A stretch of 64,000 nt of DNA from CAIWHR01 sp963836265 (GCA_963836265.1 CAWIIO010000003.1:488916-552915); one strand, 5' to 3'; numbered from the stretch's first letter, positions 20,710-29,930 are shown. A program made the numbers and translations. Notes: generated by a model not told the origin, from the letters alone.

Positions 20710-22125
20710 ATGAGCAGGCGCGTGGATGTCGCGATCGTGGGGGCGGGGACGGCGGGTCTTTCGGCGCTCGCCGTCGTGCGCCGGAACACCGAGAATTTCG
20801 TGCTCATCAACGAGGGTGCGTACGGCACGACCTGCGCGCGTGTCGGCTGCATGCCGTCGAAGGCGCTGGTCGAAGTGGCCAAGGCGTTGCGCGCTCAGCA
20901 GCATTTCGAGCAGTTCGGCATTGCCGGGCGTCGCGACGGCGAGGTCGACATGCCGGCTGTGCTGCAGCACGTTCGGCGGATCCGGGACAGTCTTGTGCTT
21001 GGCGTGCTGAAGCTGACCGAAGATCTCGGCGAGCGCAACATCGCCGGGCGGGCACAGTTCGTCGCGCCCGACGCGCTCGAGGTTAACGGTGAGCGCATCG
21101 AAGCCGCGCGGATCGTCATCGCCACCGGGTCGCGCCCGATCGTTCCGAAGGCGTGGCGCGCGCTCGGCGATCGCGTCCTCACGACCGACGATCTGTTCGA
21201 GCAGCCCACGCTGCCGCGGCGGATCGCCGTGGTCGGGCTCGGCGCGGTGGGTACCGAGATGGCACAGGCGCTGGCCCGGTTCGGCCTCGAGGTGAACGGC
21301 TTCGATGCGGCCGCGCACGTGGCGGGACTCGCCGATCCGCAGGTGAACGAGGCAGCAGTCGCTCTTTTGCGCGGCGAGATCGCCATCCACCTCGGCGCGC
21401 CCGTGGAGCTCGCGGCGAACGGAGAACGCCTTCGCTTGACCGCCGGCGAGACCGAGGTCGACGTCGACAAGGTGCTCGTTGCGCTCGGCCGGCGCCCGAA
21501 CGTCGAGGGCCTCGGTCTGGAGCGGCTCGGCGTCCCGCTCGACGCGCGCGGCCAGCCGCCGTTCGACCCGCGGACGACGCAGGTGTCAGGGCTGCCCGTA
21601 TACATCGCCGGCGACGCGAACGGCCACGCCGCGATCCTGCACGAAGCCGCCGACGAGGGATGGATCGCCGGATACAACGCGACGCAGTCGCGCGTGGAGT
21701 GCTTCGAGCGGCGCACCCGGCTCGGCATCGTCTTCACCGATCCTGAGATCGCGGTGGTCGGCCAGAGCTTCGCGGCGATCACCCCGGGCGAGGCCGTCGT
21801 CGGCGAGGCCAACCTCGCCGGGCAGGGACGGCTTCGCATGAGCGGGCGTGATCGAGGACTGATTCGCATCTACGCGGAGCGCGCCACCGGGCGGATCCTC
21901 GGGGGCGAGCTGCTGGCGCCCGACGGGGAGCATCTCGCGCACTTGCTCGCGCTGGCGATCCAGCAAAGGCTGACGCTCGACGAACTTCTTCGGCTGCCGT
22001 TCTACCATCCCACGGTCGAGGAAGCCCTCCGCGGTGCCCTGCGCGACGCGGCGAAAGATCGCCCCGGCGCACGGGCACCGGATCTCGCTTTCTGCGAGCG
22101 GCCGCAAGCCGCTGCGCTCGATTGA
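20710..22125 (+). CDS. Dihydrolipoamide dehydrogenase-like flavin disulfide oxidoreductase
   Basis: A 471-residue class I pyridine-nucleotide disulfide oxidoreductase. The FAD site is VAIVGAGTAGLSAL (8-21), the redox pair is C42/C47 in TTCARVGCMPSK, the NAD(P) Rossmann is IAVVGLGAVGTEMAQAL (about 174-190), and the second FAD block is GLPVYIAGDANGHAAILHEA. The C-terminal dimerisation domain has FYHPTVEEAL in place of the usual HAHPT motif of lipoamide dehydrogenases, so the substrate may differ. There is no E2 or lipoyl gene nearby. The family is certain; calling it Lpd is not. Confidence 0.85.
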   Translation: MSRRVDVAIVGAGTAGLSALAVVRRNTENFVLINEGAYGTTCARVGCMPSKALVEVAKALRAQQHFEQFGIAGRRDGEVDMPAVLQHVRRIRDSLVLGVLKLTEDLGERNIAGRAQFVAPDALEVNGERIEAARIVIATGSRPIVPKAWRALGDRVLTTDDLFEQPTLPRRIAVVGLGAVGTEMAQALARFGLEVNGFDAAAHVAGLADPQVNEAAVALLRGEIAIHLGAPVELAANGERLRLTAGETEVDVDKVLVALGRRPNVEGLGLERLGVPLDARGQPPFDPRTTQVSGLPVYIAGDANGHAAILHEAADEGWIAGYNATQSRVECFERRTRLGIVFTDPEIAVVGQSFAAITPGEAVVGEANLAGQGRLRMSGRDRGLIRIYAERATGRILGGELLAPDGEHLAHLLALAIQQRLTLDELLRLPFYHPTVEEALRGALRDAAKDRPGARAPDLAFCERPQAAALD

Positions 22126-22177
22126 CCGCGATCGCGCCGCGCTTTCTTCGGCGCGCTGGGCGACACTGGCGCAACAC

Positions 22178-23416
22178 ATGATCGATATCGCCGTCGCCTG
22201 TCTCGTCATCACCGCGCTTCTCGCCTATTTGAACCACCGCTTCGTCGGGATGCCGACGACGATCGGCGTGATGGCGACTGCACTGGCCATATCCCTGGCG
22301 CTCGTCGCGCTGGACGCGATCGGCCTGGCGTACGGCTTGCGCCAGTACGAGGAGTCACTGCTGCGCTCGATCGATTTTTCCGACGTCCTCATGCAGGGCA
22401 TGCTGTCGCTGCTGCTCTTCGCCGGCGCCCTTCATGTCGACCTGAGCGAGCTCAAGCAGCACCGCTGGGCGGTCGGCGCGCTCGCCGTGCTGGGCACGAT
22501 GCTCTCGACGCTGGTGGTGGGTTACGGGATGTGGATCGCGCTGCCCCTGGTCGGCCTGCAGCTCCCCTTGATGCATTGCCTGCTCTTCGGTGCGCTGATC
22601 TCGCCGACCGACCCGATCGCGGTAATGGGTATCCTCAAGTCCGCCAAGGCGCCGAAAGCGCTGGAACTGTTGATCACGGGCGAATCGCTTTTCAATGACG
22701 GCGTAGGTGTCGTGATCTTTTCGCTGCTACTGGGCATGCTGGTGAGCGGTGTTGCACCGACATTCGACCGAGGTGTCGAGCTGCTGCTGCGCGAGGCGGG
22801 AGGCGGCTTGCTCTTCGGCCTGGTGCTGGGCTATGTGTCCTTCTATCTGCTGAAGAGCGTGGACAATTATCAAGTCGAAGTGTTGCTGACGCTCGCCGCG
22901 GTCACGGGCGGGTATGCGCTCGCGAGCAGGCTGCACGTGTCCGGCCCGCTGGCGATGGTGGTCGCGGGTCTCATCATAGGCAATCAGGGCCGCGCGCTCG
23001 CCATGTCGGATACGACCCGCCGCTACCTGGACATGTTCTGGGAGCTGATCGACGAGATACTGAACGCGATGCTGTTCGTCCTGATCGGCATGGAGGTCCT
23101 GCTCGTGTCCTTCTCTCGCGTCGACTTGGCGGCCGCGGCGTTGGCCACGGCGGTGACGCTGCTGGCGCGGCTGATTACGGTAGGATTTCCGGTCGGCGTC
23201 GTGCACCGGGCCTTCAATCTGCCACGTGGCGCGTGGAGGGTGTTGACGTGGGGAGGTCTGCGCGGCGGCATATCGGTGGCGCTCGCGCTTTCGCTGCCGG
23301 CGGGGGCCGAGCGCAACACCGTTGTTTCCCTGACCTACTGCGTCGTCGTGTTTTCCATCCTGGTGCAGGGACTTTCTATCGGCTACGTCACCCGCAAGGC
23401 AGTCACGCGCGGCTGA
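22178..23416 (+). CDS. NhaP-type Na+/H+ antiporter (CPA1 family)
   Basis: A 412-residue protein with about 12 transmembrane helices. The CPA1 cores are present: FGALISPTDPIAVMGILK (about 140-157), GESLFNDGVGVVIFSLLLG (the ND pair, about 168-186) and TWGGLRGGISVALALSLP near 357. It exchanges Na+ (or K+) for protons across the inner membrane. The ATG at 22178 is chosen because the first helix begins there; the frame is open back to 22034 but that part overlaps the upstream reductase gene. Third ion transporter within 8 kb, which suggests a pH/salt homeostasis cluster. Confidence 0.9.
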   Translation: MIDIAVACLVITALLAYLNHRFVGMPTTIGVMATALAISLALVALDAIGLAYGLRQYEESLLRSIDFSDVLMQGMLSLLLFAGALHVDLSELKQHRWAVGALAVLGTMLSTLVVGYGMWIALPLVGLQLPLMHCLLFGALISPTDPIAVMGILKSAKAPKALELLITGESLFNDGVGVVIFSLLLGMLVSGVAPTFDRGVELLLREAGGGLLFGLVLGYVSFYLLKSVDNYQVEVLLTLAAVTGGYALASRLHVSGPLAMVVAGLIIGNQGRALAMSDTTRRYLDMFWELIDEILNAMLFVLIGMEVLLVSFSRVDLAAAALATAVTLLARLITVGFPVGVVHRAFNLPRGAWRVLTWGGLRGGISVALALSLPAGAERNTVVSLTYCVVVFSILVQGLSIGYVTRKAVTRG

Positions 23417-23675
23417 TGCGATGCTGACGTCCGCCTGCGCTCTGCGCTGCGGTGCGGGCGAAATCCCGTGCGGAGAGTCGCATCGCGGGCGGAGTCACGA
23501 AGGGTTGACGCAGACACGGTGAGATCGTTGTCCACGGGTGCGTTTTTGCAAACGCCACGGCCGGCGCAGGCTCGATCGCGACATGCCGGCCAGCGAATCG
23601 CTCGCTCGGCAAGCCCGGCGAAGACCTGGGCGTAAGATTCACGCCCGTCGATAGCTCATCTGTGGGGAGAAGGCA

Positions 23676-24176
23676 ATGTCCTTGCGCGCGCTGCTCCTGC
23701 TTCTGATCTTCATCCTGCTGGCCATATTCACGGTCGTCAACTGGAATGCGTTCGTGATGCCGACGACCTTGTCGCTGGTGTTCGCGACCGTGCAGGCACC
23801 TCTTGGCCTCATCATGCTCGCCGTGACGGCGCTCCTCGCGGCCCTGTTCCTCGCGTATCTCGTCTATATCCAGACCGCCGTGATCATCGATACCCGTCGC
23901 TCGGCGCGCGAACTGCACGCGCAGCGCAGTCTCGCCGATCAGGCGGAGGCGTCCCGTTTCACCGAATTGCGCAGCTTTCTCGAGGCGCGGCTGCGCGAGC
24001 TCCAGTCCGACGTCACGGAGGCGCAGACCAGGACGGGCGCCCAGGTGGAGCAGCTCGGTGGCGACCTGCGTTCCGTCGTCGACGGCGCCACGAACACGCT
24101 CGCCGCGTACATCGGCGAAATCGAGGACCGGCTGGAAAGGCGCATCGGCGACGGCGGAGCAAAGCCCGCCGCCTGA
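23676..24176 (+). CDS. LapA-domain (DUF1049-like) membrane protein with coiled coil
   Basis: A 166-residue protein. Two transmembrane helices (residues 4-22 and 40-65) match the LapA/DUF1049 arrangement, including FTVVNWNAF after the first helix. A charged helical tail follows (75-160), predicted coiled coil. LapA proteins assist lipopolysaccharide assembly through LapB in enterobacteria, but this one has an unusually long tail and no lapB next to it. GGGGAGA lies upstream of the ATG at 23676. The 259-bp gap before it shows no gene. Confidence 0.65.
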   Translation: MSLRALLLLLIFILLAIFTVVNWNAFVMPTTLSLVFATVQAPLGLIMLAVTALLAALFLAYLVYIQTAVIIDTRRSARELHAQRSLADQAEASRFTELRSFLEARLRELQSDVTEAQTRTGAQVEQLGGDLRSVVDGATNTLAAYIGEIEDRLERRIGDGGAKPAA

Positions 24177-24280
24177 CACACCCTCCCCAGGGGCGGCAGG
24201 CGTCGACCGCGGAACGAAGCCCACGCGCGGGCGCATTGCACCGCGCATGGTTGGCGTTTGCCGCCGCGGGGTTCGTCCGG

Positions 24281-25057
24281 TCAGGGCAGCAAGCGGAGGA
24301 GCACCCCTACGCCCGACACGGCGATGCCGATGCCGAAAACGCGGGCGAGGAACGGTCCTCCGGGGAGCGCTTTCTCCGCGAAGACGAGCCCGGCGAGCGC
24401 CGCGGCTGCCACGAGATTCATCGTGCCGAAAACGAAAAACAGCGCCATCAACGCCCAGCAGCATCCCACGCAGTAGGCGCCGTGGCGCACTCCCATAACG
24501 AATGCGCCACGGAGGCCGGGCCGCCATTCGGTGAGGAGGAACCCCATCGGCGAGCGACAGCGGTTGAGGCACGCATGCTTGAGGGGGCTGAATTGGAACA
24601 GCCCCGCGGCGATGAGGACGAGCCCCGAGAGCCAGGAATTCGCACTCGCCATCATCGGCGAGAGCAGGTGGGTGCGGTCGGCCGCCCATTGTGCGCCGGT
24701 CGCGAGCGCACTGAATCCCGTCCACACGACCACGTAGGCGAAGACGAACGCCGCGGCAGCGGCCAGAGCATGGCCGTCACCTCGGTCGCGCGCGATCCTC
24801 TCGACCGCAACGACCATGGGCATCGCCGACGGTATCATCATGCCCGCCATCATCACGCTCCACGTGGCGAACAGGAAGAGCGTCTTTGACGCCGCCCACG
24901 GCATGGCCCCTGCCGGCGGACCATCGACCAGCACGCCGGCCGTCGGCACCATGTGCATCGGGTACAGCCAGACCCAGGCGAGCGCGGTCAACGCGAGCAG
25001 GGTGCCGACAAATGCGAAGCGCGCCACGTGCTCGGCGCGCGGTGGGCGCAATGTCAT
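24281..25057 (-). CDS. DUF2182 family integral membrane protein
   Basis: A 258-residue protein with about six transmembrane helices. Conserved DUF2182 blocks are WSVMMAGMMIPSAMPMV near residue 66, and FQFSPLKHACLNRCRSP near 155, followed by GAYCVGCCWALM near 193. The paired Met and Cys motifs in and near membrane helices suggest metal binding, and the family has been described as predicted metal-binding membrane proteins. Its start codon follows the DUF1326 stop without any gap (TGAATG), so translation is probably coupled. Exact function unknown. Confidence 0.85.
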   Translation of the reverse strand: MTLRPPRAEHVARFAFVGTLLALTALAWVWLYPMHMVPTAGVLVDGPPAGAMPWAASKTLFLFATWSVMMAGMMIPSAMPMVVAVERIARDRGDGHALAAAAAFVFAYVVVWTGFSALATGAQWAADRTHLLSPMMASANSWLSGLVLIAAGLFQFSPLKHACLNRCRSPMGFLLTEWRPGLRGAFVMGVRHGAYCVGCCWALMALFFVFGTMNLVAAAALAGLVFAEKALPGGPFLARVFGIGIAVSGVGVLLRLLP

Positions 25058-25663
25058 TCAGGCCGGTGCGTAGGTGAACGGGGCGTAGAAGCCGTTCTTG
25101 TTCGAGACCTCCACGCTCATCCCGTAGTCGGCATAGCGGTAGTTCTTGCTGCGCGCGACGACGAGCGGCTCGCCGGGAGCGAGATTGAGAGGCGGATTGC
25201 TGATCACCGTGTCGCCGCCCTTTGCGCCGTCGATCGCCTCGATGTCCGCGACACCGACGTCGCCCACGCGGATGCTGCGCTTGCGCCCCTCGGCGCGATA
25301 GTCGATCGGCACGGCACGCACGCCGGCCACCTCGCCGATGAAGCCGGAAAGCTCCTTCATGATTCCGCCCGCCTTGCCCGAAAAGATCTGCGTCAGGGCG
25401 TCGGCCTGCGCCGCGTTCGCGCGGCTGTCGAGGTAGAGCGCGACCTTCCACTTCGTCTGCAGCATGTGGCCGGGCGAATGCGCCGCCAGCGCCGCATTGA
25501 GTCCGTCGAGGCGGGTGCCGTCGAAGTTGCCCTCGTCGATGTGCCACCCGACCAGCACGGTGCAGTTGCCGTCGGTGGGCGGCCCGAGAAAATTACAGGG
25601 GCATGCTGCCTCGCAGTTGCAGGTTTCGAAATACGAGCCTTTGAGCTTCCACTGGGTTGCCAT
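25058..25663 (-). CDS. DUF1326 family protein, Cys-rich N-terminus
   Basis: A 201-residue soluble protein. The N-terminus carries a Cys cluster, SYFETCNCEAACPCNFLGPP (C15, C17, C21, C23), plus C34, a likely metal site and the family signature. The remainder is a compact alpha-beta domain with VALYLDSRANAAQADAL and IFSGKAGGIMKEL. GGCAGGAGGA lies 7 nt upstream of the ATG at 25663, which decides this start over a longer Arg-rich reading. It is directly followed by the DUF2182 gene. The repeated pairing of the two families suggests a metal-handling membrane system, but no activity is known to me. Confidence 0.85.
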   Translation of the reverse strand: MATQWKLKGSYFETCNCEAACPCNFLGPPTDGNCTVLVGWHIDEGNFDGTRLDGLNAALAAHSPGHMLQTKWKVALYLDSRANAAQADALTQIFSGKAGGIMKELSGFIGEVAGVRAVPIDYRAEGRKRSIRVGDVGVADIEAIDGAKGGDTVISNPPLNLAPGEPLVVARSKNYRYADYGMSVEVSNKNGFYAPFTYAPA

Positions 25664-26020
25664 CGTGCCATCCTCCTGCCGCCGTTTGCTTGCGAGGTCT
25701 CGAAGGTCGCGGCGGGCTCTTCGAGCGATATTTCGTCGCGCTGGAGACTTTTCAACAAGGACCCCGACGGGGCCCCGAAGTTCCGCGGCAGCGAGCCGAG
25801 CCGGCCGCGAGTCCGACCGGTTCGAGCTCTTCTCCGCAGGGAGGATGTGGTCGTCGACGCGAGGGTTGCGGTGCAACGCGAGCGGCGCGGCGATCAAACC
25901 TTCACGGACGGCGCGCGCGCTGGAGGGTGACGCGGCGTGCGTTGCGTTAACCGTATATATAGTATATCGTTGAGCTTCGATGACGGCCCCGCGCTCCGCC
26001 TGATTTTCGGAAGGCCCCCG
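25664..26020. promoter_or_regulatory. Divergent promoter region with an AT-rich near-palindrome
   Basis: The region between the DUF1326 gene and the speD operon contains CGTATATATAGTATATCG at 25952-25969, a near-palindromic AT-rich block in very GC-rich DNA. It is the most likely -10/operator region for the rightward operon. The reading frame of the following gene is open back to 25937, so a longer N-terminus cannot be excluded. Confidence 0.4.
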
Positions 26021-26467
26021 GTGGGCACGACAAGGTCGCAACTGGACGCCGGCAGGAAGCGAAGGTCGCCGGCCAAGCAATCCACGGCTTCAGGCAGGAA
26101 CGGCACCGGCGCCCCCGAGCCCGGAGGAGAGCTAAACGTGCACCCGGAGCAAGTTGCGCGAATCGTCCGGCGCGGCGACAAGACCATCGAGCGAGGCAAA
26201 CTGGGCTTGGTCATTCGTGACAGCTTCACGATGCCATTGGCGGACTACGAGTTGATCGGCCTGCTCAAGAAACGATATCTGGGTCTGGGAATTGCGATCA
26301 AGAAAAGCGAATTGCTGCGGGCGGGGCTTGCGACGCTGCAGCGGCTCTCCGATGAGAGTCTGAAGCAGATCGCGGCTGCCGTCGAAAGCGTAAAGACCGG
26401 GCGGCCTCCGGGCGGAAAGAAGAAAGCGAAGATGAAGTCGAATCGAACGAAGGACGGGAAGCAATGA
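26021..26467 (+). CDS. Hypothetical basic protein cotranscribed with speD
   Basis: The conserved core IRDSFTMPLADYELIGLLKKR, followed by KKSELLRAGLATLQRLSDES, resembles a ribbon-helix-helix-like or antitoxin-like domain of betaproteobacterial hypothetical proteins with Lys/Arg-rich N- and C-termini (here AGRKRRSPAKQ and GGKKKAKMKSNR). The start is uncertain: GTG at 26021 keeps the basic N-terminus typical of relatives, while GTG at 26138 has the best ribosome site (GGAGGAGA, 8 nt upstream). The stop overlaps the speD ATG by 4 nt (ATGA), so the two are one operon. DNA or RNA binding is inferred from composition only. Confidence 0.6.
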   Translation: MGTTRSQLDAGRKRRSPAKQSTASGRNGTGAPEPGGELNVHPEQVARIVRRGDKTIERGKLGLVIRDSFTMPLADYELIGLLKKRYLGLGIAIKKSELLRAGLATLQRLSDESLKQIAAAVESVKTGRPPGGKKKAKMKSNRTKDGKQ

Positions 26468-26979
26468 TTCCAATGCATTCGGGTTCGCCGTGCAGAGAGC
26501 CCCGGCCCAAGGAGGACGCGGTCGCGTCCCGGCGGGACGGCGAGACGGCCGGACACCGCGTGCTTGGCTCGCAAATCGTGCTCGACCTGTACGAATGTGA
26601 GACGGGTCGCCTCGACGATCTCGAGTGGGTGAAGAAGACCCTCGTGAATGCGGCTCGAGCGGCGGGGGCGACCATCGTTCAGGCCGTGTTCCACAAATTT
26701 GCTCCATGGGGTATCTCCGGCGTAGTCGTCATCGCGGAGTCGCACCTGGCCATTCACATCTGGCCGGAAAATCGCTATGCGGCGGTCGACGTGTTCACCT
26801 GCGGAGAAAATGTTCGGATAGGTGCCGCGAGCGCTTTCTTGACGCGTGCGTTTCGGTCCAAGCGAGCAGTGGAGCAACGGTTCAGGAGAGGAGATCGGGT
26901 CCTCGCCGATTGCGAGATGCCTCGCGAGTCCGGTGGTTTTGGACGCGTCGAGAAGGGCGGAGACGTTTCGCTCGCCTGA
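26464..26979 (+). CDS. speD: S-adenosylmethionine decarboxylase proenzyme (SpeD, pyruvoyl type)
   Basis: A 171-residue prokaryotic class AdoMetDC. Autocleavage should occur at E92-S93 in VVVIAESHLAIHIWPE, S93 becoming the pyruvoyl group; the catalytic Cys lies in DVFTCGENV. The enzyme makes decarboxylated AdoMet, the aminopropyl donor for spermidine. Compared with the usual 120-130 residues it has about 30 extra at the N-terminus (homology starts near HRVLGSQIVLDLYE) and a 25-residue C-terminal tail. The ATGA overlap with the upstream gene supports the ATG at 26464; GTG at 26560 is an alternative. No spermidine synthase gene is adjacent. Confidence 0.9.
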   Translation: MIPMHSGSPCREPRPKEDAVASRRDGETAGHRVLGSQIVLDLYECETGRLDDLEWVKKTLVNAARAAGATIVQAVFHKFAPWGISGVVVIAESHLAIHIWPENRYAAVDVFTCGENVRIGAASAFLTRAFRSKRAVEQRFRRGDRVLADCEMPRESGGFGRVEKGGDVSLA

Positions 26980-27275
26980 CGATCGCCGCGCCACGCGGCG
27001 TCTACGATCCTTCTGGCTCGCCAAAGCTGCCAGCGCTCGGCCCGTCCGGAAGCGGTCGAGGCACGACCGTCGTCGCCGTCAAAGTTCTGCCATCCGCGCA
27101 GGCTATCCTCGAGCGGTCGCCAAACCGGAATCCGAGGACGTTCGTCGTGTGAATCGTGTCGTGGACGACTCGCGCACGCACTACCGACGTGCGGAGAGCG
27201 CGTCCGATTCGGGACTGTCGGTGGCGGGTGACGACGGTCGTCGCACGCGAAGGCGCCGCAAAACCATTTCGCGCG

Positions 27276-27458
27276 CTAGCGCACCATCTTGTCCCGGATC
27301 TTCTTCAACGCGTCGATCAGGCCGTTAACCCCCGTCTTGGTCAACCCTTCCCTGTCGACGTCGAATTCGATCAACAGCCTCTTGCCGTTCTCGGAGACAT
27401 GGCAGGTGATGTTCCCATCCCTGCCAAGGTCGAACTTCTTCTTCTTGCCCTCGGCCAT
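27276..27458 (-). CDS. Small basic hypothetical protein (60 aa)
   Basis: A 60-residue protein with a Lys-rich start (MAEGKKKKFDLGRDGNIT) and an amphipathic C-terminus (GLIDALKKIRDKMV). GGAGAGAG lies just upstream of the ATG at 27458, and codon use fits the neighbours, which argue for a real gene. The pattern of an alternating beta-hairpin (ITCHVSENGKRLLIEFDVD) followed by one helix suggests a small alpha-beta domain. No family recognised. The flanking gaps (26980-27275 and 27459-27835) show no other gene. Confidence 0.55.
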   Translation of the reverse strand: MAEGKKKKFDLGRDGNITCHVSENGKRLLIEFDVDREGLTKTGVNGLIDALKKIRDKMVR

Positions 27459-27835
27459 GGCTCTCTCTCCACCGTGACGAAATTCTTTCAGGTTACCTTA
27501 ACTTAAACTTTGCCCTTCGATTGTTACAGCTGGCATGACGGCGACCGGCCCCCGTCGCGCGAGTCTAGCTCGGTGTCTTGCCGTTCGCTCCGCCGAGCGC
27601 AGTGGCCAAGATGGCGCCGGGTGTATCGTTACGGCCTCGGGGGCGTCTGGAACGGGATCGCCGACACCGCCGGTCTCGAACCCGGCTAGCAGCGTTCAAG
27701 TTAGCAGGGTGGCCACGGGCGTCGTTGACGGTCGCCGGCGGCGTGTTGCGGATTCGGCTCGCGTTGACGGGACGGATGGCTTATCGTTTGGGCGCCGCAG
27801 CGAACGCGGCGTCATTTCTCTTCCCTCGAAATTCA

Positions 27836-28645
27836 ATGAATTGGTTTCTCGCACTCCTGCCGGCTTTGTTCGTCGCCTCGACGGCGCTCGCCGCGCCCGG
27901 CTTGAAAGCCGGCGGCCTGAACGAATTCAACGTCGAGATGCCTCGTGAACTTCGGCAAATGGCGGGTCGCGGCCAACTGTCGCCGGTCACGCATGCGCTG
28001 GTCACCGTCGCCGTGCCGGCGAATTTCGACCCGGCACGCGCCTGGCCGGTGATGGTCATCAGCGCGACGGGCGATCCCGGATATGATTCGAGCCGCCAGC
28101 TGCTTCGCGCCTACGCCAAGACCGCACTCGAGGCCGGCTGGCTGCTGGTGGGCGCCGATCCGGCGGAAGAGGTTTCCGCCGAGTGGAACGGCATTCCTTT
28201 GCGCTTTGCGCTCAACCTGACAGCGCTCGCCGCACTGCAATTGAAATGGGCGGGAGCCGGCAGGGCACCGCTTGCGTTCGGCGGCTTCTCAGGCGGCTCG
28301 AAAAACTCCGGCTGGCTTGCCGCAGCCTTCGCGGGCGAAGGCCGCGACATCATCGGGATTTACCTTGCGGGCTGCAACGAGGACACGGTCGTCGCGGCGG
28401 CCCGGCATTTCAAGGTGCTGAACGACACCTATCGACGCATTCCCGTGTTCCTGCAATCGGGCGACAAGGACGAGGTTGCGACACCCGCCGAGCATTGGAA
28501 CGTTTACGACGCGCTGAAGCTCGCGGGATTCAGGAACGTCCGGGTCGAGTCCTTTCCGGGCCCTCACGTGGTCTATCCGGCGCTGCTGCGCAAGGCGCTC
28601 GATTGGTTCCGCGACCTCGCCGCACTTCCTGACCCGGTCAGATAG
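27836..28645 (+). CDS. Secreted alpha/beta-hydrolase-fold protein
   Basis: A 269-residue protein with a cleavable signal peptide (residues 1-19, FLALLPALFVASTALAA). The mature part has the alpha/beta-hydrolase order: beta strand with WPVMVISATGD, a nucleophile-elbow-like FGGFSGGSKNSGW near 150-162 (GFSGG), and a C-terminal VFLQSGDKDEVATPAEH followed by SFPGPHVVYP, giving a possible Ser-Asp-His triad. It resembles PHB-depolymerase/esterase-like proteins but no substrate can be named. The ATG at 27836 is chosen because the signal peptide starts there; the frame is open to 27578. Confidence 0.72.
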   Translation: MNWFLALLPALFVASTALAAPGLKAGGLNEFNVEMPRELRQMAGRGQLSPVTHALVTVAVPANFDPARAWPVMVISATGDPGYDSSRQLLRAYAKTALEAGWLLVGADPAEEVSAEWNGIPLRFALNLTALAALQLKWAGAGRAPLAFGGFSGGSKNSGWLAAAFAGEGRDIIGIYLAGCNEDTVVAAARHFKVLNDTYRRIPVFLQSGDKDEVATPAEHWNVYDALKLAGFRNVRVESFPGPHVVYPALLRKALDWFRDLAALPDPVR

Positions 28646-28748
28646 TCCTGCAAAGCCCGTTTCGATGACGTTTCGCGCGGCTTCGATGCGCGGCGTTTGT
28701 CTGCGATCAGCGGTTTCGATGACTGTCGGCCGAGGCTCGAGCAGCGCG

Positions 28749-29843
28749 TCATCGCGCTGCGCGGGTAACCGCATTGCTGCCGGTCTCGTACCAGCCACGA
28801 GTGGCGTTGACGATCCTGACCACCACCAGCATCACGGGGACCTCGATCAGTACGCCCACCACTGTCGCGAGCGCGGCGCCTGACTCGAAGCCAAACAGGC
28901 TGATCGCGGCCGCGACCGCCAGCTCGAAAAAGTTGCTGGCACCGATCAGGGCCGACGGACAGGCGATGGCATGCCGCTCGCCGAGCTTGCGATTCAGCCA
29001 ATACGCGAGCGCCGAGTTGAACAGCACCTGGATCAGGATCGGCACCGCCAGCAGGGCGATGACCAGCGGCTGCCTGAGGATCGCCTCGCCCTGGAACGCG
29101 AAGAGAAGGATGAGCGTTGCCAGCAGCGCCGCGATCGACCAGGGGCCGACCTTGGCCATCGCCGCGTCGAACGCCGCTTGCCCCTTCCGCATCAACGCTC
29201 CCCGGACCGCCTGCGCGATCACGACCGGGATGACGATGTAGAGAACGACCGACGTGAGCAACGTCTCCCACGGCACGCTGATGCTCGAGATCCCGAGCAG
29301 CAAGGCGACGATAGGGGCGAAGGCGAACACCATGATGGTGTCGTTCAACGCCACCTGCGACAGCGTGAATAACGGATCACCATTGCTGAGCCGGCTCCAC
29401 ACGAACACCATCGCCGTGCACGGCGCCGCGGCGAGCAGGATCAGTCCCGCGATGTAGCTGTCGATCTGATTGGCAGGCAGCAGCGGCGCGAAAAGGTAAC
29501 GGATGAACAGCCAGCCGAGGAACGCCATCGAAAACGGTTTGACCAGCCAATTGACGACGAGCGTCACGCCGATGCCCCGAACATGCTGACGTACCTCGTG
29601 CAGCGCGCCGAAGTCCACCTTCATCAGCATGGGGATGATCATCACCCAGATGAGCAGCCCGACCGGCAGGTTGACCTGAGCGATTTCCATCCGGCCGACG
29701 GCATGGAATGCATCGGGAAAGGTTTGCCCGAACGCGATGCCGGCCACGATGCAGAGGAACACCCACACCGTGAGGTAGCGCTCGAAGATGCTCATGGACG
29801 CGCCGGTGGCGGGCCCAACGGCGATTTCAGGTTGCGCGGACAT
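28749..29843 (-). CDS. acr3: ACR3-family arsenite efflux transporter
   Basis: A 364-residue protein with ten predicted transmembrane helices. The family cores are VMIIPMLMKVDFGAL near residue 67, AAPCTAMVFVWSRLSNGDP (the essential Cys is C142) and VVGVLIEVPVMLVVVRIV (conserved Glu). It exports arsenite, driven by the proton gradient. It is the last gene of an ars operon (arsR-arsC-acr3 on the minus strand, 87-93 bp gaps). Start at 29843; an internal ATG at 29795 (MSIFERYL) is a possible alternative. Convergent with the hydrolase gene. Confidence 0.93.
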   Translation of the reverse strand: MSAQPEIAVGPATGASMSIFERYLTVWVFLCIVAGIAFGQTFPDAFHAVGRMEIAQVNLPVGLLIWVMIIPMLMKVDFGALHEVRQHVRGIGVTLVVNWLVKPFSMAFLGWLFIRYLFAPLLPANQIDSYIAGLILLAAAPCTAMVFVWSRLSNGDPLFTLSQVALNDTIMVFAFAPIVALLLGISSISVPWETLLTSVVLYIVIPVVIAQAVRGALMRKGQAAFDAAMAKVGPWSIAALLATLILLFAFQGEAILRQPLVIALLAVPILIQVLFNSALAYWLNRKLGERHAIACPSALIGASNFFELAVAAAISLFGFESGAALATVVGVLIEVPVMLVVVRIVNATRGWYETGSNAVTRAAR

Positions 29844-29930
29844 TGTCGAAGGAGATCACTGGCCAGGCAGTGCTCGGAAAGCGCCTCCCCCGGACCCAAT
29901 GCACCTCGGCGGTAAGTCGGCGGTACGGTG

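Noticed and set aside
20710..22125. Assignment of the reductase as the E3 of a pyruvate dehydrogenase complex
   Set aside because: No E1, E2 or lipoyl gene is near, and the usual HAHPT active-site motif is replaced by FYHPT.
25937..26020. Longer N-terminus for the protein upstream of speD
   Set aside because: It would start inside the AT-rich promoter-like block, so initiation there is unlikely, although the frame is open.
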